A stretch of 64,000 bases of DNA, taken from the NCBI GenBank assembly GCA_026225945.1, contig JAMJFZ010003746.1, positions 2,525,001 through 2,589,000 on the forward strand, in the 5' to 3' direction. The notes below the pieces were generated by a model, which was not told the DNA's origin, made no database searches, and was given only the letters and a program-made list of their open reading frames with translations. This document shows, piece by piece, positions 39,431-52,559 of this stretch (positions within the stretch are counted from its first letter, which is position 1; each line of letters opens with the position of its first letter). Source of the stretch: Cricetomys ansorgei. Its lineage: Eukaryota; Chordata; Mammalia; Rodentia; Nesomyidae. A program made the translations under genes and the position numbers.

Positions 39431-40689
39431 GGAGGACAGTCTACATTCAAAGGACGCATACACCCTCCTGAAACTGCAGCCATCCTGCCCCCCAGGCTCA
39501 TCATCTTGTGTCCCACGCTTCCCAATAAAGACCTTCCTGTCCTGTACATTCACTCAGAGAATGTCAAGGGGCTACCTGGCCATGGGAACATGGGGCAGGC
39601 TGTATAGCTCAAACTCCCAAGCCTCTGCCAGCAAGCTATGCCCTGTGACCCTCCATCCCACCAGCTACTTCGACAGGCCAGAGCCATCCCAATTCTCTCA
39701 CGCTGACTCTAGCTTCTCTGTCTCCTGGAAGGGCTAGAATCTTCTGCCCATTTGGCTTGGCTAGCACCTGTCTCACTTGGCCACACAGTACTGGGAAGCC
39801 TTTCTCTAGAAATGCTGGCCTCTAGCACAAGCCGGCTCTCCCAGGGACTTGGGAAGCCTCAGCCATTTCTCTGGGTATCCCTAGAAGTCCCTCTGTTCCA
39901 TCTCCTCAGCCTGCGCTCCATCTGTCCCATGCCCCATGCCCAGCACTCCTCCTGAGAGCCCTGAAGGGCCAGGGTTCAGGGTCTATCTGCAATGCCACTC
40001 CACATTTCCTCCCCTTCCGATAGCTCACATCTGCGTGTGAGAGCAGACCCAACTATCCTGTACCTTCTCTTACCAGTAACAGCCAAAATTCTTCAAAAGA
40101 CAGGTTGTAGAACTCTATCCCACACCTCTGCAGTGTGCAGTCTAACTGGACAGCATCTCTTACCCCTAAAGGCCACTGACGACCAAACGATGCCCAAATC
40201 CTCGAATCCAGGGAGTTTTCCCAGTTCCTCCTTTCTCTTCCACCCCCTTCATCCAACACCGACAATGGATTGGCTCCTGAGACATCATCGCGTCTTGACC
40301 CTGCAGGAGAAAGGCTATTTCCTGTCCCATAACCACTGCCGCCATCTTGGCCACTGTTCCCTCTTCCTGTCCTATAACAAGGGCTCCATCTCAGCTCTGC
40401 CTCAGTCTCCCTCTGTATTTTCTCTAGCAATTTTATCACTTCCATGGCTACAACTATCACCTTCGTGTGTGCGTGTGCGTTATATGCATGCACAGGCACA
40501 TCTGCGAACGTGCCTGTTAGGGCACCTGTGGAGAAAGAGGTCTCTGTCAGGTGTCACACTCCACCTCACTCTCTTGAACAAGGACTCCTCAATGATCCTG
40601 TGCTTGCCCATTGGCTGGGCTAGCCAGTAAGCCCGGAGATGCTCATGTCTACCTCCCCCCAGGACGGGGTCACAATTACTTCCATCCTC
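39431..40689. other. C/T-rich intron 1 stretch
   Basis: Possibly decayed ancient L2-type or LTR sequence. A 212-codon open frame at 39992-40630 looks like low-GC-bias noise, not a protein. Confidence 0.35.
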
Positions 40690-40985
40690 AGTGTCTTATG
40701 TGAATGCTGGGCCTGAACTCATGTTTGCATAGCAGACACCTCAACCACTAAGCCATCTCTCCAACCTTATTTTTTGAGACAAAGTCTCTCACTTAACCTA
40801 GAACTCACGGATTCGGGTAGACTAGCTGATCAGCAAGCTCTAGGGGTCTACCTGTCTACCCCACCTGGCCCCATAATTGGGATTACCAACACATATTACC
40901 ACACCTGGCTTGTAAATGGGTGCTAGGACTTGTGCAGCAAGTCCTCTACTGACTGAGCTATCTTCGCAGCCCCACCAACTATCAC
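40690..40985 (-). mobile_element. Inverted B2/B4-type SINE cluster
   Basis: CCACTAAGCCATCTCTCCAA is the reverse complement of a B2-type head. The following GAGACAAAGTCTCTCACTTA and TACCACACCTGGCTTGTAAA are B1-like. A second head-like end, CTGACTGAGCTATCTTCGCA, lies at 40950-40970. Confidence 0.7.
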
Positions 40986-41444
40986 CTTTTTAAAAAGAAC
41001 TCTACTCTGCATATGTTCCAGCTCCCTCTATGAAGGCGCTCCTCTGGCTTTGCATTTTGAAAACTGTTCCTCCTTGTCCTGCCTGGACAAGAGCCTCAGA
41101 ACTGAGCCGCAACCACAGCCCTTGCAAGCCTGCCTCGCCTTCAATCCTACCAATCCCTCGCTCACTTTAAATATCTTTCCATTGTCTACCAAATGGGAGC
41201 AAATACTCCACCCTCAGACAAGGGTCCTCCACACTCATTCCCTGTCCTCCCCAACTTCTCTCCATCAGGTGCATACAGGCCCTCATACTCCCCAAACTCA
41301 ACTAACTATCCCTTTAAAACTCGATGTTTGTGCCATTAACTCATGACTGCTCTTTATGCAGGGAACTTCTACCTCTCGTCTGTTCAACTCTGTCCAGCTG
41401 GTCAAGCCTCCTCCCACCAACTAATCATCCCACCTGGCCAGACT
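40986..41444. other. C/T-rich intron 1 stretch, possible L2
   Basis: The rhythm resembles L2 ORF sequence (CTGTTCCTCCTTGTCCTGCC, CTTTAAATATCTTTCC). Weak. Confidence 0.3.
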
Positions 41445-41880
41445 GGAATCTTCTTTTTCTTAATTAGTGTTGGAAAATTTCATACATGCACATGACTCAT
41501 TTTTGACCAAATCCACCCAATTTTCACCCCTCCAACACCCCCCTATACCCTCACCACTTTGAACTCCCAACTTAATGCACTCTTTTTTTTAAAAAACCCA
41601 TTGAGCTCACTTAGTGCTGCCTATATGCTCGTGGTATAGGACCATCCTATGAAGCATGGATACCCCCTCAGGGACCAAATCCTTGAAGAAAACTGACTCT
41701 CCCCTCCCCTCAGCAGCCATAATTACAATGGCTCCTCAGCTAAGGGTAGGACGTCATGAACACCTCCTCCAGCCATGAAGGGATCTGGGCTGGCTTGATC
41801 CTGTGCAGGTCCTATGCATGCAGTCCCAGAAGACGTGAGTCATGTGTGTAACGGTGCTGTTGTGTCTGGCAATACTATCT
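41445..41880 (-). mobile_element. Lx-type L1 3' UTR fragment
   Basis: TTTCATACATGCACATGACT, CATTGAGCTCACTTAGTGCT, GCCTATATGCTCGTGGTATA, GACTCTCCCCTCCCCTCAGC and CTCCTCAGCTAAGGGTAGG match the rodent Lx L1 3' UTR as I remember it, read inverted. Confidence 0.8.
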
Positions 41881-43068
41881 CACTGAATATGTTAACTACC
41901 TTTGGCTATTACAATCTTTACACAAATACACCCCTTCCTCAATGATCCCTAAACTTTGAGAGGACAGAGTGTGATATAAATGTCCCATTTAGAGCTGAGC
42001 ACTCCACAGAATTTAGCCTCTGCAGGTTGACCAGTTGTATTAATTGCCAGCTACCGTACAAAGAAGCTTCTCTGATCAAGGCTGATACACTCAACTACAG
42101 GGTCAAAGATAAGAACTTAGGGAGCAGTTAATTACTATGCCATTGGACTCTTTTAAAGAGACCTTTACCTTCTTGTAACATCGAGCTGGTTCTGCATTTC
42201 CATATACCTGAAGAGTCTGGGGGCGGGGTATATATCTTATCCCTGTTAGTAGAAAGGATGTCTACAGCCTATGGCCTTGAAGCCAGAGATCATATAAACA
42301 AGCTGCCTTGCAAGAAGCAGATGCCCGGTAACTTTCTGATAATGACTAACCATCCCGTTCTGTGAAGCTTGGAGAATTGTTTAGAATTGTCTTCATCACA
42401 TCTGGTCTGAGATACCTCATTTTCAGAAACATTTACAGGCAGTTTATCCTCAAAAGGTTTATCTCTTGGTCTTTCAGACATCTGGGCATAGGTCAAAATT
42501 TTTGCCTTTTAAATATTTGAAAACAAGAAGTGTAAGATCCTGTCCAATGTAGACCAAACATGAGGTCTGAGTCACTGCAATCTACTTGGATCCCCACTGA
42601 GTCACAGACATCTCCTAAAGCCAGATAGGACAACCAGAGTATTAACCTGGAAAAACCCAAGTAACACTGCAACAATGTTCCAACTCTAGACAGGGCCAGA
42701 TGCACCTGAACTTGAAAATAAGAAGGGAAGTGAAGGCAGAGTCCCCATCATGAAATCTACTAGTGTGTGGGTCAAACCACACACACAGGCCTTCAAACAC
42801 CTCTGCACACAGGGATACAGCCAAGGCAGCAATGGGAACTTATTTCTTTCCTCATCATTCAAGTCAGCACCCAAAGGCAGAAGTACAATGATTATATGAT
42901 TACTTTCAAGTGAAATGATTACTTTTAATCCATTTAATGATTACCTCAAGTTTGGTAAGTGGCTTTTAGTCCCTTGGTCATCACCATTCAGCACATGCAA
43001 CACTCAGTCTGTCAGCCCTGCTCTTGCCTTTTATGACTTCCTATTTTCATGATCCACTACAGAAAACA
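41881..43068. other. Unassigned intron 1 sequence
   Basis: No feature recognised. Confidence 0.4.
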
Positions 43069-43101
43069 CAGAGAGAGCGAGAGAGCGAGAGAGAGAGACA
43101 C
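43069..43101 (+). repeat. (GA)n with GAGC units
   Basis: GAGAGAGCGAGAGAGCGAGA, then a GA run. Confidence 0.9.
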
Positions 43102-43639
43102 TACTTCCTGTCTTCTTCCTTGCCTGATTCTGAGCTGAATGCTCACCGTGTCAGAGCCCTGAGATGCTCCTTTCCTCAAAGGCAGCATTATGGCTAGAGG
43201 CAGAGACCATCGCCAACCAGGCCAACAGCACCGCTCAGCCAGCACTGATGCACACAATCTGCTGACACATGAAGGGAACAGAAACAGATCAAATAGCTTT
43301 GTCTTGCCAATACCCATTTCCTGTTGAGTTACAAAGCCCAGTAAGCAGAGAAGTGAGATCTGAACTCAAGGTGAGATCACCATTATTTTGGGAATGGGGC
43401 AGAAATAGCCAGTCTTCAACAGAAAGCAGCTGCTCAGTTGTCAAGCATTCAATGTCGAATCTCAGATACGGGTGCTGGGCACCCAAGAGCAGCACTGGGC
43501 ACGCTCTCCTGACACAATGGGATTTCCAAAGGCCATATTAGCCACCAAAGGGATTCAAACCACCAGCACAATTATTTTGATAATTCAGACCCAAAGGAAA
43601 TCAAATATACGTCTGTAGTCCAACCTGCAGCGCACCGTT

Positions 43640-44045
43640 ATAGCAATAGGCAAGAGTGGAGACCCCCAGTAGCCAACAGGTGAGCAAACAAAGAAACTGG
43701 GATGAACTTATGCAGGAGCAGAAAGAAAGGATGGAGTCTGGCACATGCTACAGCACGGTTGAACCTTGAAGACACTTTGCTAAGCCAAAGAACAGATGCA
43801 AAGGAACACTTACATGGAGTATCTAGAATCGGCAAATTCCGACAGAAAGTAGATTAGCAGTCATGAGAGACTGGGGGAAGGAGTAGGAGCGTAGGGAGAC
43901 AGTGTCTGACGGCTGCAGAATGTCTGTTGGAGGTGAGGAAGACACTTTGGAATACTGAGGCTGTACAACATTGTGAGCACAGTCAAGGCGGCCGGGTTGC
44001 GGACTTAAAGTAGCACATTTTACATTACAGATTTTAAAAGGTCAC
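43640..44045 (+). mobile_element. Old L1 3' tail
   Basis: CCCAGTAGCCAACAGGTGAG, CAGCACGGTTGAACCTTGAA, TTACATGGAGTATCTAGAAT and ACAACATTGTGAGCACAGTC follow the L1ME-type tail order. Confidence 0.7.
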
Positions 44046-44109
44046 AGTAACCTGTCTGTCTCACAGACCCAGCGTCCCTGACACACACACAAATGTTTTA
44101 AAGCCACTT

Positions 44110-44620
44110 TGTTTTCTTTTCAATTTTTAATTTTTTTTATTATTTAAATTTTTTCATACATCATATTTTGGTGGTATTCTTCTCTCCTCTCCCAAACTCC
44201 TTCCAGATGCTCCCCACCTCTTTACCTACCAATCCCCCCCACCTCTCAAAACAAAAAAATCAAAAAATGAACAACCGCCATTAAATAAAAAACTTCAATA
44301 AAACAGACAAAACACAGAACACCAAGCCAAACCAAACCAAAAGCACACACGCACACGCACACATACAATGTCTGTTTTGCACTAGTCAGCTACTCCTGGG
44401 CGTGGGGCCTGCCCTGGAGTGGGGTTGATAGACTGAGGGATACTCCACTGGAAAAAAATGGATTTCTTTTTCTTTCCTAGAAAGTATAAGTTGAAATAGC
44501 TTCTTGGTTAGAGGCGGGAGTCTGTGTCCATCTCCCTTTTCCAGGCTGGGATTCTGTCCGTTAGCCCCACTCCAAAGTGACCTAGCTCTCTACCTAATTT
44601 CATGTCCTTTTAACTCTATT
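44110..44620 (-). mobile_element. Lx-type L1 3' UTR
   Basis: The inverted copy starts at a T-rich end. TTTTTCATACATCATATTTT, CTCTCCTCTCCCAAACTCC, CTACTCCTGGGCGTGGGGCC, CTGGAGTGGGGTTGATAGAC and AGCTTCTTGGTTAGAGGCGG are Lx landmarks. It lies between two older L1 tails. Confidence 0.85.
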
Positions 44621-44744
44621 GCTTATCACACAGATTATCACAAACACCCCCGTATGTCTATATATTACCATGTATCAGCTACATGGATAACTCCACCTGT
44701 AGAATTATTGTTGCTGTCAAGAGAACATAAAAAGCCACAGAAAC

Positions 44745-44950
44745 AAAAGTAAATTCTTGGGTACTGAGGGCTGGACAGGAATTAAGTGTGTCCACCAGAG
44801 GGTCCAGGATTTCCTTTCGAGAGTGATGAAGCTGTTTGGGAACTAGATAGCAGAGGTGATTTCAAAATCCTAAATACCCTAAAAGCCACAATAAGCGAAT
44901 ACTTGTTATACCACATGAATTATATCGCAACAAAGCTACTATTTAAAAAC
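44745..44950 (+). mobile_element. Old L1 3' end
   Basis: GTTTGGGAACTAGATAGCAG, GTTATACCACATGAATTATA and TCGCAACAAAGCTACTATTT are the usual last bases of an old L1. Confidence 0.75.
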
Positions 44951-44951
44951 A

Positions 44952-45100
44952 AATAGCCAGGTATAGTGGCACGTGCCTGTAATCCTAGCACTTGGAAGAT
45001 AAAGGCAGTGGGATCAGGAGTTGAAGGCTTGCCTCAGCTACACAGCAAGTCTAGGCCAGCCTGTCTCAAATAAACAAACAAAATTAAGTAAATAAATACA
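44952..45100 (+). mobile_element. B1 SINE
   Basis: AGCCAGGTATAGTGGCACGT, CTGTAATCCTAGCACTTGG, CTACACAGCAAGTCTAGGCC and CTGTCTCAAATAAACAAAC. Sense B1 with an A-rich tail. Confidence 0.9.
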
Positions 45101-45499
45101 TGTAATGCATGATGTCAAGAGTTCACGGCAAGGACAAGCGAATATACCAGAAGCCTGCCAAAGAGTAGAAAGCCTGTCTCCCCCAGAAGGTCACCAAGAA
45201 CTAACCAAGAACAGGCTAAACAAGGCCACACTTCCATAGAGCTTAGGACTAATCCTAGCTAAACTGAAGGAGTCATAGGGCCTTGCAGAAAGAACAGACT
45301 AAGTCATTAGCCAGAACACAGACTGGAGAGAAGGAAGCCAGAGAAAGGCCCCGCAGCTCCCTGTTACAGAACACCCGGCCTTCAGCTCCTCATCCACGAT
45401 CCCTGCACCGCAGAAGCCGAAAGCAACTCTTAGGACAGTTCCACGAGGCTATGGGGATTTTCCCAAAATGGAGAGTGGATTTCTCCTTAAATTCTTCCC

Positions 45500-45885
45500 C
45501 ACATGAAGTGCTACAGTTTCTATCGAGATTTCTCAAAGGCCTTGGTGTTTGAAGGCTTGCTTATCAGCCTCCAGCCAGACTTGAAGGTACCAACCCTTTA
45601 GGAGGTGGGTTCTGGTGGGAGGATGCTAGGTCACTGCAAGCCTGTTCTTGAAGGGGATATTAGGACTCAGAGCCCCTTCCTTTCCCATTGCTTTCCTTAG
45701 CCATAAGGTAAACATCTTTGCTCCCACACACACATCTCACCATGATGTCCTGCCAAAGCAACTGAGCCAACAGACCATAGAGATAACAGACCTCTGAAAG
45801 TATGGCCACAAAATAAACCTTCCCTCTCTCTAAGTTGGCTGTTGCAGATATGTTGTAACTGAGAGCTGAGTGACAAAGGAGAAGT
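45500..45885 (+). mobile_element. MaLR-type solo LTR
   Basis: TTCTCAAAGGCCTTGGTGTT, TTTAGGAGGTGGGTTCTGG, CTTGAAGGGGATATTAGGAC, CACCATGATGTCCTGCCAAA, AAAATAAACCTTCCCTCTC and TGTAACTGAGAGCTGAGTGA, in order. Confidence 0.8.
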
Positions 45886-46138
45886 AATAGACATCACGTT
45901 TTAAAACCCCAACAGACATAGTTTTCAATCTCCTGGGAAACTTTGTGAATACCCACCTAGTTAGAAAGATGAATTATACCAAGCACAAGCATGTGACACC
46001 AAGAATTGTACCTGGGACATGCTAGGCTTTCGGTAACTATTAAGTAATACTCCTGACCCATTCTAAATATAAAGAAGATTGACGTGCTTCAGTACAGGGA
46101 TTTCCCCCCTTACATAAAAATTAAAACATGGATGGCTC

Positions 46139-46325
46139 AGGGCTGGAGAGATGGCTCAGAGGTTAAGGCACTGGCTGATCTTTCAATTCCCAGCACCCAC
46201 ACGGCAGCTCACAACTGTCTGTAACTCCAGTTCCAGAGGATCTGACACCTTCACACAGACACCAAACTATATTAAAAAATAAAAATAAAACATTAGAAAA
46301 ATATTTTAAAAAACAAAACAAAACA
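46139..46325 (+). mobile_element. B2/B3-type SINE
   Basis: GGGCTGGAGAGATGGCTCAG, GGTTAAGGCACTGGCTGATC, CCCAGCACCCACACGGCAGC, GTAACTCCAGTTCCAGAGGA and an AATAAAAATAAAA tail. One of the best preserved SINEs here. It has a small deletion in the middle. Confidence 0.93.
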
Positions 46326-47765
46326 CGAGGATGGCTCGACCGATCCTGGGACCAGAGGCTGCACGTGCCAAGGCGCAGAGTAGACCAGAAGTTCCCAGCA
46401 TACCTTCTGATGATGAGATTGCTTTTATTTTAGGAAATTAATCCAGCCACTTACAATGAGACATTTAAGCCCTTCTTTATTTGAAAACTGCCTCAAAGCA
46501 CCATATGAAGCTAGTGCCTCTCTTTATCTACCAATAACCAGCACTTTTGCTATTAAAAAGAAAGTGGCCCATTTCCCAAAATCAAGGTGTATTTTTGAAG
46601 TAAAGTTTTCCTTTCCAGGCTGTCTGTCCTTCTGTACAGGGAAATGGTGAGGGGGTTTGGGAAACTCAACATTGGAAAGGGAAGCATAACATCAAGTAGC
46701 CTCTGTTCTGCTCTTAGCTATATGTAGCTTGTGCATCGGAAGGTTGGTCCACTGGGCTCTGGACTTGAAACTGAAGGCAGGGAGCCATGTGCTGTATCTG
46801 TGACAAGGTGACAGCATGGCTGGCCCCATCAGGTAACTCCGACACACACACCCCAGGTCCTGCCCCTCAAGTTGGAATAGCAGCCACGATGGAGCTTTAG
46901 TCCTAGCATCTTACTGGCCAGTGGTGATTGACAGTTGTCAAGAAGAGCTCTCTAAATGTCAAAACACCAGACCGGTCTAGACTGGCTTTTCACTTTTTCC
47001 TTTATTATTCGAGTAGAAGCCAGTCCAACTCAGACTTTAGTTTGTTCTTACGTTTTCATCTTTAAAATTCTGGAGTCTCCCAATCTTCCAGTAACACTTG
47101 TGAAATGCTGTCAACATTACTTCAATGTGTTGCTTTCTCAAACTCCGATACCCTGTACCTCTCCAACCTGAGAGAGTTTGGTGCAGAAGGGAAGCCAGCA
47201 AATCAAAACAGCTTGAAGACACACACACTAGGGAGGGGCACGAAATTACGAGCTCTGTGTTTCTGCAGATGCAGATGGACTTCCACTCTTCAATTTAAGA
47301 GATGATTTTTAAACCTTTCCGATGATAGTTACCTCCCACCCCCTCTCAACTCTGTCCCTAAAAATCTAATGCCTCAGATACTAATTTAAGTCAGTATCTA
47401 AGAGGAGGCAGGAGATCCAAGGAGAGAGGTGGAGAGGTTCACTGCACAAAGTCAAATCAGAAATCATACACAGCAGTCTCAGGTGCTTAAAACCAACCTC
47501 AGAGCGGTCAGGAAAAGGTAGGAAACAGAGCCTCGTGACAAGTTTCTACTCACATCTGGCCCAAATGACCCTTTTGGGGCCTCCATTTTCTCAACTGAAA
47601 ATGGAAATTTTTCCTGAGGTACCTTTACCCATCAAATACTCTGAGCCTAGAAAGTAAACTCTGAAGAGATATTGTATTTACTCCATGTTTGACAGGCCCT
47701 TCTAGGAGCATGAATACAGAGATTTCTACCTCCTCCCCTTGTGTGTCCACACATACAGACATACA

Positions 47766-47766
<1 letters not shown>
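46326..47766. other. Unassigned intron 1 sequence
   Basis: No feature recognised with confidence. Confidence 0.4.

Positions 47767-47810
<44 letters not shown>
47767..47810 (+). repeat. (CA)n
   Basis: About 22 perfect units. Confidence 0.97.
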
Positions 47811-50800
47811 GCACTCACAAACATGAAGGCACACAACATGAGACCATCTAGGAGTTAATGGAGATTTCGTGGGGTTTTGGAGGGGAAGAGGGACCTGGCT
47901 CCTGCCAGTCAACCCCTGTTTTCTTTATCCTCTTCCCAAAGCCAAAGTAGCTAATTCCTTTTGTTCCCAGGGGACGACAGGGTCTATTTTCATTTGACTC
48001 TAAGCTGCCCAGATCCAGACTCCCTCTTTATAGAACCTTAACTCCTTTCTTAAATTGAATCCAAGTCCACAAGTAGTAACCGTGACCTTCCCTAGGCTCC
48101 CTGCGGACAACATGGTCAGCAGGGCCTCTTGTCCCTTTCTGTAATGTTTTGGGACCTTGACTTTCTAAAGTGCCAGTCTTTTCCCAACTACATACTCTAT
48201 GAGGTGACCCTCAGCCCCCAGTCACCCTGCTGAGATCAGTCTCCCACATAACACACATCAGGGACTCGGGGAAGCTCTGGAACATCCCCCGGGGCCCCAT
48301 ACTCAGCAGGAAAAGAGAACAACACAAAGCCAGCTCCACTTCACCTGTTGCCATGACAAGCAACTACCTCCAAGAGTTTCCAAACTGTGGCAGCAGCTGC
48401 TGGGGCCTCCTGGCCTGCGCTGCATGGGATAGGCATAGCCTAGGTATGGGCAGACTGCAGCCAACTGCAATAAAACCACAGGTTTCAGTTCAGTGCAGCC
48501 CTCTGTGTTGCCCTGTCTGCAAAAGGCCCAGCTGAAGCCTAGGCGTTGGGCTTTGAAATGGCACTGAAAAAAAAAAAAATCTCTTTTTCCCTGAGGGAGT
48601 CTGTCAGTGCCCTGTCACTGCTACTTATTTTATTCAGTACTTAACCTTGGGGAACAGTAAACAAGTATTTACTACATTATTTCAACGCTGACAGCCATGA
48701 CTCCAAATGTCATTTCATTAGCAAAGCGTTTAGCATGTTGTTAAGTATTTAGCACCTGATATTTTGCTAAACAATTCCCCATGCCTTTTTCTTTTTGATT
48801 CTGTTATACTATCCTCTACAGGAGCCAACATTAACGTAGGCAACAGAGAAGACAGAATCTAAAAGCAGAAGAAACCATGGTTATTTTGCTAATCAGTCTT
48901 GTTAATGTCTTCAGCAGTGTTTCCCCAACAGGCCATGCGCTTTCTTTAGTTGGTACTAGAAGTAAACCATATTTTTCATTCTTTGGGGGGGCATCAAGGA
49001 AGAGCTGATGTGGCTGGCTGCTGAGCAGTGATTCCTGCATCCACCTGTCACACCAGGCAGAACTACTGTAAAGGGAAAAAGGCAGCACCAGCCTCTCTCA
49101 CGCCTTTTTAGCTGGGGTCTCTCAGTCCTCATAGGACCTGCCATCACGATGCAAAAACCAGGGCGACAGAAATATAGAAGGCAACGTCAAGAGTTAGGAA
49201 GCAGCACTCAGCATCAGCGTGAACCTCAGACTCCTAACCTGGGTCTCCAGAGCCTTCCTGCCTCCATCTAGCAGGAGATAGCTGACGCAGAAATCAACCA
49301 TGAGATGTGCCCACAGCTGTCTTAGTTCTCCCCCCTGACAAAGTTATGGACAACCCCAGAGGTCACAATCTCCAGGTCCCTAACTTCAGGTTGCCTCGGG
49401 CTTGTCTACCCTGGGGACAGTAGGCCCACTAGTTTTTAGACTATCCCTTCCAAATCATGAAGGAAATCACCATGTGGCCATGATGTGTTCAGCTGCCCAT
49501 CCAAAGGCTCCCTAGAGGCTCTGTGGGATGTTGTCTATATCCCAGGTAAACAGAAGTCTGAGGTAAGGAAGTGTAACGTAACTCAGCAATCCAAGGGGAA
49601 GATCCACAGAGGAACTCAGGGCCTCCTTCATTTTGCAAGCCCTCGGGTGAACAGTGCCATGGAGACACATGCTGGTCTTTAAGGTCCTCTGCATCAGGGC
49701 ATGAGAGAACAAGTTCTCCATCTCCCCAATGTCTTCCCTCATCTCCATGGTCCTGGAGACTATGGCCTGACTCTTAAGCCCTGTAGCGCCACCTACTGGG
49801 GGAGGCAGAAGTTAGATCTACCACTGGTCCTCTTAGGACCTGTTAATCCTGCAGCAAGATTACAGTCAATTGGGCTTCCAAGCCCCTGTAATGAGCTCCT
49901 ACTTATACGAGGAAGTGGAATCCAAAGATCAGCAAGGACTCAAAACCTCCATTTGGTATTCTCTTGGGCTCCTTCAGTATCTCCTATTCACAGAATAGCC
50001 CACCCAAAGCAGTTTTGAGTAGGACAGGCAATTGAACGAATCCTAAATCTTTCCCAAAACTCTAAGAGATACAGCAGAGGGGAGTGGGGTAGTAGCTCAC
50101 TACTATGTTGACAAAACAGTGCTTTTCCTTGTGGCATCTACTCTCCCAGAATGAATCTCTACCCAATAGGAGAGGGGAAAAAAACACGCAAAACATTTTA
50201 GAAGACTATATAGTCAACATTCCTTTGTGTAATACCCAGGGTAAGGTGCATTAAGTCCTATGTAATCTGCTTCCCAATTCTCTAATTCTCTGTGTGTGCA
50301 CATGTTTAACTATCACTGCATGTAATGGAATAAATAAGTACTGATTCTCTTGTGCTGTGTTGGTATGTTGAAAAGCACCTAGCCATTCCCAGGAACAGCA
50401 TTTGGAACTTTAAAAAAAAAAAAAAAAAAAACCCTTTCTCCATGCAACTTGCAGAGAAAGAGAAACTGATGCCAGCTTTCTTCTATCCTCACAAGCCGAG
50501 GGGCAAGCCGTGCAGCTCTCAGCCGTGCAGCTCTCAGACCATTTGAAATGAGTTAACTGTGGTCATTGTATTATTACTTTATTTTAAATAATAATTACTA
50601 TTCTCTTGTATGGCTAAATAGTTTAAAGAAAAGCACAGTGTGTTTTCCCTTCTCCTCTGCCTTGTCTCCAGCAGATAAGGGACATTCTGATGTTTTTGTG
50701 TTAAATGGTTGACTATTAAGAAATTCCCTTGCTAGCTGGAGCCTACACTGGATAATCAGCCCAGATAAGTGGAACGCTGGAATGGGACCAGAGCCGATAG

Positions 50801-52559
50801 GGCACCCAAAGTGAGGCACAGCTTGGGTATACAACCTCCAACCTGAAGCTAGAGGGTAGGGCCCTTCCTTCCTCAACTTCCAGGCTGTTTCCAGGTGCAA
50901 GTCTCTGATCTCCAGTCTGCCCCTCGGCTCATATGCACACACACAGCACTGGAAAGCTGTGGGAAGGAGGTGCATTCAGTCCTTTCAAGCCAGTCAGGAA
51001 AGAAGAAAACAGCCACCTGGCAACTTCCTTGGTTCTCCACTCTGATTGGTCACCACTGCTGTTCTGAGGTCATCATTTGGCTTCTCTTCTCTCTGCCTTC
51101 TGAAACTCTAGCCCCCAACTATGTTTCATCGCCCAGGAGTTACTAAGCCAGCCACTTCTTCCTTGTAAATAGTCACACTCCTCCAGGTCTGTCCTTCCCA
51201 CCTCTGCCACCTTCCCCAACCCTCCTCAAAAGAAGCCCAGCCAATCAAGGAAAAGAAGGTGGGAGGCAGAGGGGGGGACAAGGACCCTGGTGCTCTTTTA
51301 CCTAAGAACCACATCTAGGGATGGAGGCGAAAGTGCTCCTGTGGATTATGTAACCACTGCAGCTCTGAGGGAGAATACCATCCAGGTTGCTATAGTGTTT
51401 GCTGGCTTCCAGCTGGAAAGGTAGAGTTCCTGGCCACTGCACCCACCTCTTCCCCTACATCCTTCTCCAGAATCTGTAGGCTTGGTGCTCCTGCATTTAA
51501 TGTCTGCTCCCTGCAAAGGGCTGGGGGGTGGTGTTGAGGAGCAGAGAGGCAAAAGAAAAGCAGAGTAAGGAAGCGAGCTAAGAGGGGGCTAGCCTACTCT
51601 ACCAGGAGACCTTGCAAACTATGGGCATATCTGTTGTACAAGATGTATTGCTCTCTGTAGTAACAGCTGGGACAACCCTGCTGAGTTCTCCCCTGTTGGG
51701 TTGCTTAGACTGAGGACATGGGCAGAACCTGAGAGCAGTAGCCCACCCCCACTCTTCAAAAATATCACCCTTTCTTTTGTGTCTCATTCCCTCCTCCTCC
51801 TAAGCCACCCATAACTCCATCAGCTAGGAAAAGGGATTCGAGGACAGATGAAGGAAGAGGACAAGTAATTTAGAGACAGAGGCTGCCCCTTATGACATCA
51901 GAGACCTAGTACCCATGACCCAAGACAAGTCTTTTTTCCTAAGGAGGCCAAAATCTCAACGCTGCCACTCAAGATGGGAAGCAGAAAGACAGCTGGCCCC
52001 AAATCAGCTTCTGGATGGAGCCAGGCAGGAAAGCTGGTTCCCCAGCATCCCTAATCTGCAAAGGCGATGGCCCTGTCCCCAAATAGTGGCCATAGTGTGG
52101 AAAGGAGGAAGGGGCCGGATACCGGGCTTGGAGACTACTTCTACAAGGCTCAGCTTTGGAGAGTCACTAGGAAGTACCCTGGCAAGGCAAGGGAAGACAC
52201 GACGTGGAAGAGCGATGGTGGCTGCTGAGGGTGAAAGAGAAAGTCAACAGTCAAAGGGGCAGAGAGCGGGCAGAAAGGGCATCTTGAGACCGCAAGACAC
52301 TTCAGCTTGATCACCTTAATCAACGAGCAATGTCAAAAATAATAACTTGTCTATGGGGGCTGGGGAGGAGAGGGATAAAGTTTCCAGGAAGTGGGGAGTT
52401 ACCTGAAAGCCTTCCACCATCAGAGGGGGAGCTGGTGACACTTGATGCCCAGGATGGAGATGCTTAGTGAACACTAAGTATGGAGCCTCAGAGCCAGTCA
52501 CACCCTTCCATGATTCCCTGAACACATGAAAAAGCAAAGCCCACACAGCACTAGCCTCC
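47811..52559. other. Intron 1 stretch leading to the CpG island
   Basis: Few recognisable repeats. There are poly-A runs at 48566-48579 and 50411-50431, and a tandem duplication of AGCCGTGCAGCTCTC at about 50505-50537. The scarcity of SINEs in these 4.7 kb next to the promoter is notable. No exon seen. Confidence 0.5.

Noticed and set aside
39992..40630. 212-codon open frame
   Set aside because: No recognisable protein, no splice or start context, and a competing frame on the other strand.
46139..46220. tRNA gene
   Set aside because: It is the tRNA-derived head of a B2-type SINE, without a tRNA fold or acceptor stem.
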